Positions 41,684-50,363 of a stretch of DNA of 53,289 nt are shown piece by piece (the stretch's first letter is position 1; each line of letters begins with the position of its first letter). Source of the DNA: JAVBNW01 sp031551255 (lineage in GTDB: Bacteria; Bacillota; Clostridia; Christensenellales; UBA1750); the NCBI GenBank assembly GCA_031551255.1, contig JAVBNW010000109.1, forward strand, positions 1 through 53,289. Reading direction: 5' to 3'. The position numbers and the translations under genes were made by a program. The notes beneath the pieces were generated by a model. That model was given only the letters and a program-made list of their open reading frames with translations. It was not told the origin of the DNA and made no database searches.

Positions 41684-41962
41684 TAGGGTGACGAGATCCG
41701 AGCCCATGCGGTTATCCGAGGCGCAGAGGGCGGCCTAGGTTCGTTGCCGCCGCTCGGTGTGGGGGTCTGCCATGCCGTCGTGACGTTGCCTTGCCCTGCC
41801 GCCCTCTGCGCCTCGGATAACTCGTTGACCCCAAACCGCCTTGCGAGGCTGCAGTTCAAGGAAGAAGAGGAAGGCATAGCGAGCCTATTTCGAGCGATGA
41901 TGACGATGAAATGCGCCTCGCTAGGCGGTTTGGGGCGCTTGGGTTCGGATCCCGTTACCCTA
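41684..41962. repeat. 279-bp three-armed inverted-repeat element between moxR and the DUF58 gene
   Basis: Three inverted-repeat pairs are nested in the order A-B-B'-C-C'-A'. Arm A 41684-41710 pairs with 41936-41962 (23 of 27 positions complementary, two further G:T). Arm B 41711-41734 pairs perfectly with 41798-41821 (24 bp, 63-base loop). Arm C 41829-41848 pairs with 41916-41935 (19 of 20). A and B, and C' and A', are directly adjacent. The RNA or single-stranded DNA would be a closed stem with two long hairpins. The right end coincides with the moxR stop codon (41960-41962). It is probably a dispersed mobile or regulatory repeat. No coding capacity is seen. Confidence 0.85.
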
Positions 41963-42913
41963 TACGGGCCTCGCTTCCGTGGGAACCGCGGTAAGTTTTA
42001 CGGCGTCCGCCACGGCGCTCTCGCCCTGCCCCGTGCGGCCGTACGCGCCGCGCACGGTCAGCCTGTGCGAGAGCACCGGCGCGGCCAGCGCCTTTACGTC
42101 GTCCGGCGTTACAAACGAGCGGCCGCTCACCGCCGCATATGCCTGCGCAACCCGCATCAGCGCCAGCGATGCGCGCGGGCTCGCGCCCAGCATCACCTGC
42201 TCGAGCTTGCGCGTGTGCTCCACCAGCGCGACGATATAATCTCTGACCGCGCCGGACACCTGAACATCCCGGCACGCTGTTTGCGCGCGAATTACCTCCT
42301 GCGCGTCGGCCACCGGCTCGATTTCTTCGAGGGGATCGTCGCGCACAAACCGATCGAGAATCGCCGCCGCTTCGGAAGCGCTGGGATAGCCCATGCTCAG
42401 CTTCATCAAAAAACGGTCGAGCTGCGCCTCGGGCAACGGAAATGTGCCCTGGATTTCGATCGGATTCTGGGTGGCGAGCACGAGAAACGGCTCGGCGAGA
42501 GGGTAAGTCGTGCCGCCCTCGGTCACTTGCCTCTCCTCCATCGCCTCGAGCAGGGCGCTCTGGCTGCGCGGTGTCGCGCGGTTGATCTCGTCCGCCAGCA
42601 GGATGTTCGCAAACACCGGGCCGGGGCGGAACGAAAAATTTCCTTCCCGCTGATCAAAAACCGACATGCCGGTGATGTCGGAGGGCAGAAGATCCGGCGT
42701 AAACTGAATGCGCTTAAACGTAAGGGCGATGGAGCGGGAGAGCGTTTTGGCCAGCATCGTCTTGCCGGTGCCCGGCACATCCTCCAGCAGCACGTGTCCG
42801 CGCGCGAAGATTGCGGATGTGATCAGCTTGAGCACGTCTGCCTTGCCCACGATTACTTTGGAAACATTTTCTATGATGCGCGCCGCGAGCCCCTGAATCT
42901 CCTGTGCGTTCAT
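41960..42913 (-). CDS. MoxR-family AAA+ ATPase
   Basis: This 317-residue MoxR ATPase has Walker A HVLLEDVPGTGKTMLAKTLS and Walker B in NILLADEINRATPRSQSALL. Sensor 1 is in PFLVLATQNPIEIQGTFPLP, and sensor 2 sits in the C-terminal lid (LGASPRASLALMRVAQAYAA). It acts as a chaperone-like partner of the DUF58 protein encoded downstream. A purine-rich GCGGGGGG run precedes the ATG. It is divergent from secA. Its TAG stop is supplied by the outer arm of the inverted-repeat element. Confidence 0.93.
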   Translation of the reverse strand: MNAQEIQGLAARIIENVSKVIVGKADVLKLITSAIFARGHVLLEDVPGTGKTMLAKTLSRSIALTFKRIQFTPDLLPSDITGMSVFDQREGNFSFRPGPVFANILLADEINRATPRSQSALLEAMEERQVTEGGTTYPLAEPFLVLATQNPIEIQGTFPLPEAQLDRFLMKLSMGYPSASEAAAILDRFVRDDPLEEIEPVADAQEVIRAQTACRDVQVSGAVRDYIVALVEHTRKLEQVMLGASPRASLALMRVAQAYAAVSGRSFVTPDDVKALAAPVLSHRLTVRGAYGRTGQGESAVADAVKLTAVPTEARPV

Positions 42914-42964
42914 GTACCGGCCCCCCGCTTTCGTATGCTGATTGCCTTATCAATAACAAGGGCA

Positions 42965-42986
42965 GTATGCTATATACACAGTATAC
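42965..42986. promoter_or_regulatory. Possible operator between moxR and secA
   Basis: GTATGC (42965-42970) and GTATAC (42981-42986) form a direct repeat 16 bp apart within a TATATACACA spacer. It lies about 50-75 bp upstream of moxR. The bound protein, if any, is unknown. Confidence 0.3.
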
Positions 42987-43031
42987 ACCCTCTTGTGTGA
43001 ATCGACAAACCGCCAACGCGCATGGCGTATG

Positions 43032-43060
43032 TTTGCGCCGCCCCCCGATCGTGGTATAAT
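43032..43060 (+). promoter_or_regulatory. Promoter of secA
   Basis: Consensus TATAAT (43055-43060) preceded by TG (extended -10), with a weak TTTGCG -35 at 43032-43037 and a 17-bp spacer. Confidence 0.8.
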
Positions 43061-43115
43061 ACTCTGAACGCGCATTGCTAGGCGCGGCACCCACGACACA
43101 AAGGATGAAAAAAAT

Positions 43116-45830
43116 ATGCAATTGATCAAAGGCATTTTCGGAATCGGCAACGAGGCGGAAGTCAAAAAGATCGCAAAGATCGTCGATAGAGTCGAGGCGC
43201 TCGAGGGCGGCTACCGTGAGCTTACCGACGCGCAATTGCGCGGCAAGACGCCGGAGCTTAAGGAGAGGCTATTAAGGGGAGAAACGCTTGACGAGCTTTT
43301 GCCCGACGCGTATGCGACCGTCACTGAGGCCGCGCGCCGCACCATCGATCAAACCCCGTTCCGCACGCAGATTATGGGCGCTGTGGCGCTGCACCAGGGG
43401 CGTATTGCCGAAATGAAAACCGGCGAGGGCAAGACGCTCACCGCCGCGCTGACGGCTTACTTAAACGCGCTCGAGGGCAAGGGCGTGCACATCGTCACCG
43501 TCAACGACTATCTCGCTAAGTTTCAGGGCGAGTGGATGGGCAAGATCTACCGATTTTTAGGCATGAGCGTCGGACTCGTTCTGCACGATAGGGATGGCGA
43601 AACGCACCGCGCGGCCTACCACAGCGACATTACCTACGGCACCAACAATGAATTTGGCTTTGACTACCTGCGCGATAACATGGTGGTATACGAAAACGCT
43701 ATGGCGCAGAGGGATTTGCACTTCGCCATCGTAGATGAGGTGGACTCCATCCTCATCGACGAGGCGCGCACGCCCCTGATCATATCCGGGCAGGGGGAAA
43801 AGTCCACCGAACTTTACGCGCGCGCGGATCGCTTTGCGAAAACGCTGTATCGCGATTCCGACTATACCGTAGACGAAAAGCTTCGCTCGGTTACGCTTAC
43901 GGAAGACGGCGTCCGCAAGGCGGAGCGGTTCTTTGGCGTGGAGAATTTCTCCGATATCGAAAACACCCTGCTCAACCATCACGCCAATCAGGCGCTTAGG
44001 GCCCATACGCTGTTTAAGCGTGATGTCGACTACGTCGTCAAGGACGGCGAGGTGATCATCGTGGACGAATTCACCGGCCGCCTGATGACGGGCCGCCGCT
44101 ACAACGAGGGGCTGCACCAGGCCATCGAGGCGAAGGAGCATGTGGAGGTGGCCAGGGAAAGCAAGACGCTGGCGACGATCACGTTCCAGAATTACTTCCG
44201 CATGTATAAAAAGCTTTCGGGCATGACGGGTACCGCCAAGACCGAGGAGCAGGAGTTTACCGGCATCTACAAGCTGGATGTCGTGCAGATTCCCACTTTC
44301 AAGCCCATGATCCGCAAGGATTTAAACGACGTGATCTACCGTACGCAAGGCGCGAAGTTTGCCGCCGTCGTCAAGGAAGTCGGCGAGATGTATGCGCAAA
44401 AGCGCCCGGTTCTGGTGGGCACGGTTTCCGTGGAAACCAGCGAAATGCTCTCGGGCATGCTGGGGCGCGCAAGCATCCCTCACGTGGTGCTCAACGCCAA
44501 GTTCCACGAAAAAGAGGCCGAGATCGTCGCCCAGGCGGGTAAGATAGGCGCAGTGACGATCGCAACCAACATGGCGGGCCGCGGCACCGATATTTTGCTC
44601 GGCGGCACCCCGGAGTTTCTCGCCCGGCAGGAGATGGAGAAGCAGGGCTTCTCGCCCGAGATGATCGACGAGGCGCAAGGGCACAGCGAGGACGCGCCCG
44701 AAGAAGTTTTAAGCGCAAGGGAAACCTACCGCCGGCTGCTTAAGGAGTTTAAGCTGGAGACGGAAAAGGGGCACGAGCAGGTGGTTGCCCTTGGAGGGCT
44801 TCATATCATCGGCACGGAGCGCCACGAGAGCCGCCGCATCGACAACCAGCTGCGCGGCCGCGCCGGCCGCCAGGGAGATCCGGGCTCCTCGCGCTTTTAT
44901 GTCGCGCTGGAGGACGACCTGATGCGCCGTTTCGGCGGCGACCGCATAGCACCCCTCATCGAAAGGCTTGGGCTCGAAGAAGACGAGCCGATCGAGGCCG
45001 GCATGCTCACCAAGCAGATCGAATCGGCGCAAAAGCGGGTGGAAGGGCACAACTTCGACATTCGCAAACACGTGCTGCAGTACGACGACGTGATGAACCA
45101 GCAGCGCGAGATCATCTATGCCCAGCGCAAGCAAGTGCTCGCGGGCGAGGACATGCGCGCGGAGATCATGAACATGCTCGATCAGCTTATCGAAAAAATG
45201 GTATCGGAGCATTGCCCCAAGGGAACCATCTCCGAAGAGTGGAACCTTGCTTCCTTGCGTACCGAGGTGGAGAAGTATTTCCCGGTGGCGGGCTATGACG
45301 GCGCGGGCCAATGGTTTGAGGGCCTTTCCGAAAAAGAGATGATCGCCCTTACGCAAGAGCATATCGAGGAAAGCTTGCTCAAAACCGGCAAGGCCTGCTA
45401 CGAGGCGCGTAAAAAGGCGGCCGAGGAGGCCGGGGCGGATTTTTCAGAAATTGAGCGCGTGCTGCTTTTGCGTGCGGTGGATAACCATTGGATGGACCAT
45501 ATCGACGATATGGATCAGCTGCGCACGGGCATCGGCTTGCGCGCGATCGCGCAGCGAGATCCGGTGATCGAGTATAAGTTTGAAGGCTTTGCGATGTTTG
45601 AGAGCATGATCGAGGGCATTCAGGAAGATACCCTCAGGATGCTCTTTCACGTGTCCGTGCAGCGTCCGCTGGAGCGCGAGCAACAGGCGCTGCCGCTCAA
45701 GGCGACTCATGGCGACGAGGAGCCCGAGCAGAAAAAGCCCGTGCGGACGAGCGAGAAAGTCGGCCGAAACGCTCCCTGCCCTTGCGGAAGCGGCAAAAAG
45801 TATAAAAACTGCCATGGACGGGAGGCTTAG
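43116..45830 (+). CDS. secA: Preprotein translocase ATPase SecA
   Basis: This 904-residue motor drives Sec-dependent export at the cytoplasmic membrane. Walker A is in GRIAEMKTGEGKTLTAALTA and the DEAD-type motif in FAIVDEVDSILIDEARTPLI. NBD2 carries VTIATNMAGRGTDILLGG and RRIDNQLRGRAGRQGDPGSS. A helical scaffold follows. The SEC-C zinc tail GRNAPCPCGSGKKYKNCHG (C-x-C-x8-C-H) binds SecB or ribosomes. Full length. ATG 43116 has AAAGGATG about 8-12 bp upstream. It has its own promoter. Confidence 0.97.
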   Translation: MQLIKGIFGIGNEAEVKKIAKIVDRVEALEGGYRELTDAQLRGKTPELKERLLRGETLDELLPDAYATVTEAARRTIDQTPFRTQIMGAVALHQGRIAEMKTGEGKTLTAALTAYLNALEGKGVHIVTVNDYLAKFQGEWMGKIYRFLGMSVGLVLHDRDGETHRAAYHSDITYGTNNEFGFDYLRDNMVVYENAMAQRDLHFAIVDEVDSILIDEARTPLIISGQGEKSTELYARADRFAKTLYRDSDYTVDEKLRSVTLTEDGVRKAERFFGVENFSDIENTLLNHHANQALRAHTLFKRDVDYVVKDGEVIIVDEFTGRLMTGRRYNEGLHQAIEAKEHVEVARESKTLATITFQNYFRMYKKLSGMTGTAKTEEQEFTGIYKLDVVQIPTFKPMIRKDLNDVIYRTQGAKFAAVVKEVGEMYAQKRPVLVGTVSVETSEMLSGMLGRASIPHVVLNAKFHEKEAEIVAQAGKIGAVTIATNMAGRGTDILLGGTPEFLARQEMEKQGFSPEMIDEAQGHSEDAPEEVLSARETYRRLLKEFKLETEKGHEQVVALGGLHIIGTERHESRRIDNQLRGRAGRQGDPGSSRFYVALEDDLMRRFGGDRIAPLIERLGLEEDEPIEAGMLTKQIESAQKRVEGHNFDIRKHVLQYDDVMNQQREIIYAQRKQVLAGEDMRAEIMNMLDQLIEKMVSEHCPKGTISEEWNLASLRTEVEKYFPVAGYDGAGQWFEGLSEKEMIALTQEHIEESLLKTGKACYEARKKAAEEAGADFSEIERVLLLRAVDNHWMDHIDDMDQLRTGIGLRAIAQRDPVIEYKFEGFAMFESMIEGIQEDTLRMLFHVSVQRPLEREQQALPLKATHGDEEPEQKKPVRTSEKVGRNAPCPCGSGKKYKNCHGREA

Positions 45831-45864
45831 CGCCGCCGCAATGCGTCGCTCTGCGGAGAAAACG

Positions 45865-46374
45865 ATGAAAACCGTCAAGCTGTATAACATCATGTTTCCC
45901 ATTTGGTTTTTGCTCGTATTTCCCATGACATGGCTGGCGGTGCTGCCGATTAACTTTGCGATCGACAGCGCTGTGCTGCTCGTCGCTTGCGCGGCGATGA
46001 GGCTTCCCGATAAGAAGATCCTCTATCTGCGCAGTATCGTAAAGATTTGGCTTTGCGGCTTTCTGGCAGATTTCGCGGGCGCGGGCTTGCTCATTGCCGT
46101 CGCGTTTTCCGGCAACCTTGGCCTTGCGTGGTGGGATGACGCCGTCGTATCGCCGCTGATGATGAACCCCTCTGTAAGCTTGCCCGCGCTGCTGATCGCG
46201 CTGGTGGCGGTGGGGGTATCCGGGCTGTTGATTTACGCGCTCGCGATGAAGATCGGCCTGAAAAGGCTGGAACTCGGCATGGAGAAAAAGAGAAAGATCG
46301 CCCTTTCTCTGGCGATCGCTACCGCACCGTACCTATTTTTGCTGCCGACGACGGCATTGTATGGGTGGCTGTAG
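45865..46374 (+). CDS. Four-helix membrane protein of unknown function
   Basis: This 169-residue protein has hydrophobic helices at about 7-25, 30-45, 60-82 and 105-130, and a short terminal one. It contains YNIMFPIWFLLVFPMTWLAV near the start and GMEKKRKIALSLAIATAPYL near the end. It has no recognised domain. GGAGA lies 5-6 bp before ATG 45865, which is 35 bp after secA, so it may be cotranscribed. A shared hairpin with purH follows. Confidence 0.75.
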   Translation: MKTVKLYNIMFPIWFLLVFPMTWLAVLPINFAIDSAVLLVACAAMRLPDKKILYLRSIVKIWLCGFLADFAGAGLLIAVAFSGNLGLAWWDDAVVSPLMMNPSVSLPALLIALVAVGVSGLLIYALAMKIGLKRLELGMEKKRKIALSLAIATAPYLFLLPTTALYGWL

Positions 46375-46424
46375 CTTCAAATTTTTTTGTATGGAACTTC
46401 GTCGCAATCCTTACCTCAACACAA

Positions 46425-46458
46425 AAGGCCGGAACGAACTTTGCATCGCTCCGGCCTT
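46425..46458 (-). terminator. Rho-independent terminator of the pur operon
   Basis: AAGGCCGGA (46425-46433) pairs with TCCGGCCTT (46450-46458), followed by a T run on the minus strand. It can also stop the upstream plus-strand gene. Confidence 0.85.
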
Positions 46459-46478
46459 CGTTTACCCTCTATTAGTGC

Positions 46479-48026
46479 TTAGTGCTTGAAGTGCCGCATA
46501 TCGGTGAACACCATCGCGATGCCCGCCGCGTTGCACGCGTCGATGGAGGCCTGATCGTTCACTGATCCGCCCGGCTGGATGATCGCCGTAATGCCGGCCA
46601 CGGCGGCGGCCTTCACGCAATCGTCAAACGGAAAATACGCATCCGACCCGAGCGCCGCTCCCGCTACTTTTGCGCCCGAGCGCTCTATCGCCGACTGCGT
46701 AGCCCAGATGCGGTTTACCTGCCCCGGCCCCACGCCCAAGCTCTGCCCATCCTTGGCGATGGCGATGCCGTTGGATTTTACGTGCTTGACGATCTTCCAT
46801 GCCAGCATGAGGTTTTTGTTTTCCTCCTGCGTGGGCGCCCGGTCGGTTACGACTTTCCACGATGTTTCGGGCAAGAGTTCAAAGTCCATGTCCTGCACAA
46901 GCAGCCCGCCGTAAACCTTCTTGGCGGCAAGCGAATCCGGCGCGAGCTTTGAGCCCGCGTTCGGCAGGCGCAGTACGCGCAGGTTTTTCTTTTTCCGGAA
47001 CGCTTCGAGGGCCTCTTGGGTATAATCCGGCGCGACGACAATTTCCAGGAAAATCTTCGCCATATCCTGTGCGGTCGGCCCGTCGATCGGCGCGTTGGAT
47101 ACTACGATGCCTCCGAAAATCGACACCTGATCCGCCTCGAATGCCTTGCGCCATGCCGAATAGACGTCTTCGTCTACGCCTACCCCGCAAGGGTTGCCGT
47201 GCTTGACGCCGATCACCGCCGTTTCGCCCTGGAACTCGCGCAAAAGGTCGAGTGCGCCGTCGGTATCGCCGATGTTGTTGTAGGAAAGTTCCTTGCCCTG
47301 CAGCTGCTCCGCCAGCGCCAGCGAACCCGCGGGCGGCAGAGGGTCGCGATAGAACGCCGCGCGCTGGTGCGGGTTTTCGCCATAGCGCATGCCCTGCACC
47401 TTTTCAAAGGTGAGCGTCAGGTTTTCGGGCAGGAATTCGTCGCCGCCCTGCCCGCGTAAGTACCCGGCGATCATGGCATCATACTGCGCGGTGTGGCTAA
47501 ATACTTTTGCGCATAGGCGGAATTTCGTTTCGCGCGAAACCTCTCTCGTCGCCCCGATCTGCCGAAGGATCTCCGCGTAATCTCCGGGGTCGGTCACCAC
47601 CGCGACGTCCTGCCAGTTCTTTGCGGCCGCGCGCAGCATCGTCGGGCCGCCGATGTCGATGTTTTCAATCGCCTCTTCCAGCGCGACGTCCGGCTTGGCG
47701 ATGGTCTGCCTAAACGGATACAGGTTCACCACCACCAGGTCGATGGGCTTGATGCCTAGTTCCTCGATACGCGTCATATGCTGGGGGTTGGAGCGCATCG
47801 CCAACAACCCCGCGTGAATAGCCGGGTGCAGCGTCTTAACGCGCCCGTCCAGGCACTCGGGGAAGCCGGTTACCGAGCTTACCTCCACCGCCGGAACGCA
47901 CGCGTCGGTCAGCGCCTTGTATGTGCCTCCGGTGGAGAGGATCTCCACGCCGAGCTCCGAAAGCTTCCGGCCGAATTCCACGATTCCCGCCTTGTCGGAT
48001 ACGCTGATCAATGCGCGCTGTATCAT
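46479..48026 (-). CDS. purH: Bifunctional AICAR transformylase / IMP cyclohydrolase
   Basis: This 515-residue PurH catalyses the last two steps of IMP synthesis. The N-terminal MGS-like IMP cyclohydrolase domain starts ALISVSDKAGIVEFGRKLSE and has EILSTGGTYKAL. The C-terminal transformylase domain contains ELSYNNIGDTDGALDLLREF, AVIGVKHGNPCGVGVDEDVY and SDAYFPFDDCVKAAAVAGIT. ATG 48026 has GGAGGA upstream; the longer frame to 48080 has no site. It is the last gene of the purE-purM-purN-GNAT-purH operon. Confidence 0.97.
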   Translation of the reverse strand: MIQRALISVSDKAGIVEFGRKLSELGVEILSTGGTYKALTDACVPAVEVSSVTGFPECLDGRVKTLHPAIHAGLLAMRSNPQHMTRIEELGIKPIDLVVVNLYPFRQTIAKPDVALEEAIENIDIGGPTMLRAAAKNWQDVAVVTDPGDYAEILRQIGATREVSRETKFRLCAKVFSHTAQYDAMIAGYLRGQGGDEFLPENLTLTFEKVQGMRYGENPHQRAAFYRDPLPPAGSLALAEQLQGKELSYNNIGDTDGALDLLREFQGETAVIGVKHGNPCGVGVDEDVYSAWRKAFEADQVSIFGGIVVSNAPIDGPTAQDMAKIFLEIVVAPDYTQEALEAFRKKKNLRVLRLPNAGSKLAPDSLAAKKVYGGLLVQDMDFELLPETSWKVVTDRAPTQEENKNLMLAWKIVKHVKSNGIAIAKDGQSLGVGPGQVNRIWATQSAIERSGAKVAGAALGSDAYFPFDDCVKAAAVAGITAIIQPGGSVNDQASIDACNAAGIAMVFTDMRHFKH

Positions 48027-48194
48027 GGGAAACTCCTCCTTTTGTGCTGCCGTATGAAATGCGCGGCGTGCGCGGATCACGTCCGGCGTTAGAGCAGAGT
48101 GGCCTCTCCATCGCCTTTCCCCCCAGGTGGGGCCGCAGAGAGGGTCGCAACCCTCCCCCGAGGCTCGGGCGGATTGCCGCCGCGTGAAACCAAT

Positions 48195-48716
48195 CTAAAC
48201 AGGGGAAATCCGCCGGGCCCAAAACACGTACACCCTTTTATGATACGGCCTTTGCATATACAGCCCGGTAAACTCCCCCCCGCACTTCTCGATGACCCGG
48301 CGCGAGGGCTCGTTGTCGGTGTCGCAAGTGAGGATTACGCGCTCGAGCCCGCGCTCGAAAGCCATATCGAGCAGCATCCTGAGCATTTCGGTGGCATAGC
48401 CGCGCCCGCGCTTGTCGGGCGGCACCGAATAGCCGATGTGGCCGGCCCACGTCAGCACGTCGTCCGTTTCCACCACGCGCAACTGGCCGTAGCCGCACAG
48501 TTCGCCTTCGTCGTCGAGCATCAGGTAGATCTCGTTCGGGTTCATCCCGTACTTGACGACGTCCTCCTTGGCCTGCCGCGCAAGCAGCAAAAGCCAGGAG
48601 GCATACCCTGTGCGGCCCTTCATGCCGCAGTAAGGCTCCTCGCCCGCGCTGCGGTAGGCCTCGTCGGCGGCCATCACTTCTTTATAGTGTTTCATCGCGG
48701 GCTTGACGAGAATCAT
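48195..48716 (-). CDS. GNAT acetyltransferase inserted in the pur operon
   Basis: This 173-residue acetyltransferase has the acetyl-CoA motif SVPPDKRGRGYATEMLRMLL and a closing TCDTDNEPSRRVIEKCGGEF, typical of GNAT proteins of the 'predicted acetyltransferase' type. The substrate is unknown. Its ATG overlaps the purN stop by four bases (48713-48716), so it is translationally coupled to purN. That is unusual for a pur operon. GGGTGAG lies upstream. Confidence 0.88.
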   Translation of the reverse strand: MILVKPAMKHYKEVMAADEAYRSAGEEPYCGMKGRTGYASWLLLLARQAKEDVVKYGMNPNEIYLMLDDEGELCGYGQLRVVETDDVLTWAGHIGYSVPPDKRGRGYATEMLRMLLDMAFERGLERVILTCDTDNEPSRRVIEKCGGEFTGLYMQRPYHKRVYVFWARRISPV

Positions 48717-49324
48717 CGGATGCTCACCCTTTTTCCATCGACGCTCAACCTTCCGCGGCAAAACAGATCCACCGCCGCGGGAAGAATCTGATGCTCCACC
48801 GAAAGCACCCGCGCGGCGAGCGTTTCCGCGGTGTCGCCCTCAAGCACGTCTACCGCGCGCTGCATCACGATCGGGCCTTCGTCAACGCCCGACGTCACAA
48901 AGTGCACCGTCGCGCCCGACACCTTGCAGCCGGCGGCGAGAACCGCCTCGTGCACGTGGTGGCCGTACATGCCCACGCCGCCGAAGGACGGCAGCAGCGC
49001 CGGGTGAATGTTGAGGATTTTCCCCTCATATGCCGCAAGGGTTTTCGGCCCCAGAATGGATAGAAAGCCTGCCAGCACGAGAAGCTCGGTTCCACACTCT
49101 TCAAGAAGCTTGAGCATGCGCTCGTCGTAACTTGAAGGGTCCTCTTTCTTTGATATAAACACCGCGCGGATGCCATGCTGCGCCGCCCTCTCAAGCGCAT
49201 AGGCCGAACGGCGGTTTGCGATCACCAGCGCGATTTCCCCGGCGATGCGGCCCTCGCCGCAGCCATCGATCAACGCCTGCAGGTTGCTGCCCGAGCCGGA
49301 GCACAGTACCGAGATGCACGTCAT
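48713..49324 (-). CDS. purN: Phosphoribosylglycinamide formyltransferase
   Basis: This 203-residue folate-dependent GAR formyltransferase opens ISVLCSGSGSNLQALIDGCG. ILNIHPALLPSFGGVGMYGH carries the catalytic His, and VTSGVDEGPIVMQRAVDVLE the catalytic Asp. It transfers a formyl group from 10-formyl-THF to GAR. It overlaps purM by four bases (ATGA, 49321-49324) and the GNAT gene by four bases at its 3' end. Confidence 0.97.
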   Translation of the reverse strand: MTCISVLCSGSGSNLQALIDGCGEGRIAGEIALVIANRRSAYALERAAQHGIRAVFISKKEDPSSYDERMLKLLEECGTELLVLAGFLSILGPKTLAAYEGKILNIHPALLPSFGGVGMYGHHVHEAVLAAGCKVSGATVHFVTSGVDEGPIVMQRAVDVLEGDTAETLAARVLSVEHQILPAAVDLFCRGRLSVDGKRVSIR

Positions 49325-50343
49325 GCGAGCGCAACCCCAATCTTATCGGTCACTTCGCCTATGATCGACGCCGTCTCGCCCAGCGCGTTTGCTTCGCGCA
49401 CGCACGCGTCGGCGTCCGCAGGATCGACGGCCAGCACCATGCCCAAACCCATGTTGAAGGTATTGTATAGCGCCTGCTCGTCCATGCCGCCCAGTTTTTT
49501 CAGCATGTCGAACACCGGCTGAATCTGCCAGCTTCCGCGTTTGAGGGTGCAGCCCAGTTCCTCGGGGAACATCCGCGGTATGTTTTCGATGAAGCCCCCG
49601 CCGGTAATGTGCGCAATGCCTTTGAGCTTTACATGCGCAAGCAGGGCGAGAAGGTTTTTCGCGTAAATGCGCGTCGGCTCGAGCAGCTCCTCGCCCAGCG
49701 TCCTGCCCAAATCGGCGACGTGGCGGTCGAGCCCCTTTTCATCGGGCAACAATAGCTTGCGCACCAACGAAAAGCCGTTGGAGTGGACGCCGGAGGAGGC
49801 AAGCCCGATCAGCGCGTCGCCCCTTTGGATGTCCCTTCCGGTGATTACGTCCGCCTCGTCTACGATGCCGACCGAGAAACCGGCCAAGTCGTATTCGCCC
49901 TCGGAGTAAAAGCCCGGCATCTCTGCCGTTTCCCCGCCCACCAGCGCGCAGCCAGCTTGGCGACAACCCTCGGCAACCCCTCCGACCACCTGTGCGGCAG
50001 TCTCGGGGTTCAGTTTTCCGGTGGCTAAGTAATCCAAAAAGAAGAGAGGCTTCGCCCCTTGGCACACCACGTCGTCCGCGCACATCGCCACGCAATCGAT
50101 GCCTATGGTGTCGTGCTTATCCATCAGGAATGCGATCTTCAGCTTTGTGCCGACGCCGTCCGTGCCGGAAACCAGCACGGGTTTTTTACCTGTAATGCTG
50201 TCCGCGATGGAATAACATCCGCCAAACGACCCTAGCCCGCCCAGTACGTTGTGGTTAAAGGTGGACTGCGCGTGCGCCTTCATCCGCTTTACCGCTTCGT
50301 AGCCGCGCTCCACATCCACTCCGGCGTCTTTGTATGTGATCAT
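49321..50343 (-). CDS. purM: Phosphoribosylformylglycinamidine cyclo-ligase (AIR synthetase)
   Basis: This 340-residue PurM has KPVLVSGTDGVGTKLKIAFL near the N-terminus, GALVGGETAEMPGFY (here CALVGGETAEMPGFYSEGEY) for ATP binding, and LKGIAHITGGGFIENIPRMF near the C-terminus. It closes the imidazole ring to make AIR. Full length. The preceding purE ends 20 bp upstream. Confidence 0.97.
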   Translation of the reverse strand: MITYKDAGVDVERGYEAVKRMKAHAQSTFNHNVLGGLGSFGGCYSIADSITGKKPVLVSGTDGVGTKLKIAFLMDKHDTIGIDCVAMCADDVVCQGAKPLFFLDYLATGKLNPETAAQVVGGVAEGCRQAGCALVGGETAEMPGFYSEGEYDLAGFSVGIVDEADVITGRDIQRGDALIGLASSGVHSNGFSLVRKLLLPDEKGLDRHVADLGRTLGEELLEPTRIYAKNLLALLAHVKLKGIAHITGGGFIENIPRMFPEELGCTLKRGSWQIQPVFDMLKKLGGMDEQALYNTFNMGLGMVLAVDPADADACVREANALGETASIIGEVTDKIGVALA

Positions 50344-50363
50344 CGAAACCCTCCTGCGGCGCG

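Noticed and set aside
41744..43000. 418-codon plus-strand open frame across the repeat element and opposite moxR
   Set aside because: It is antisense to a clear MoxR ATPase and its start lies inside the inverted-repeat element; the product has no protein-like pattern.
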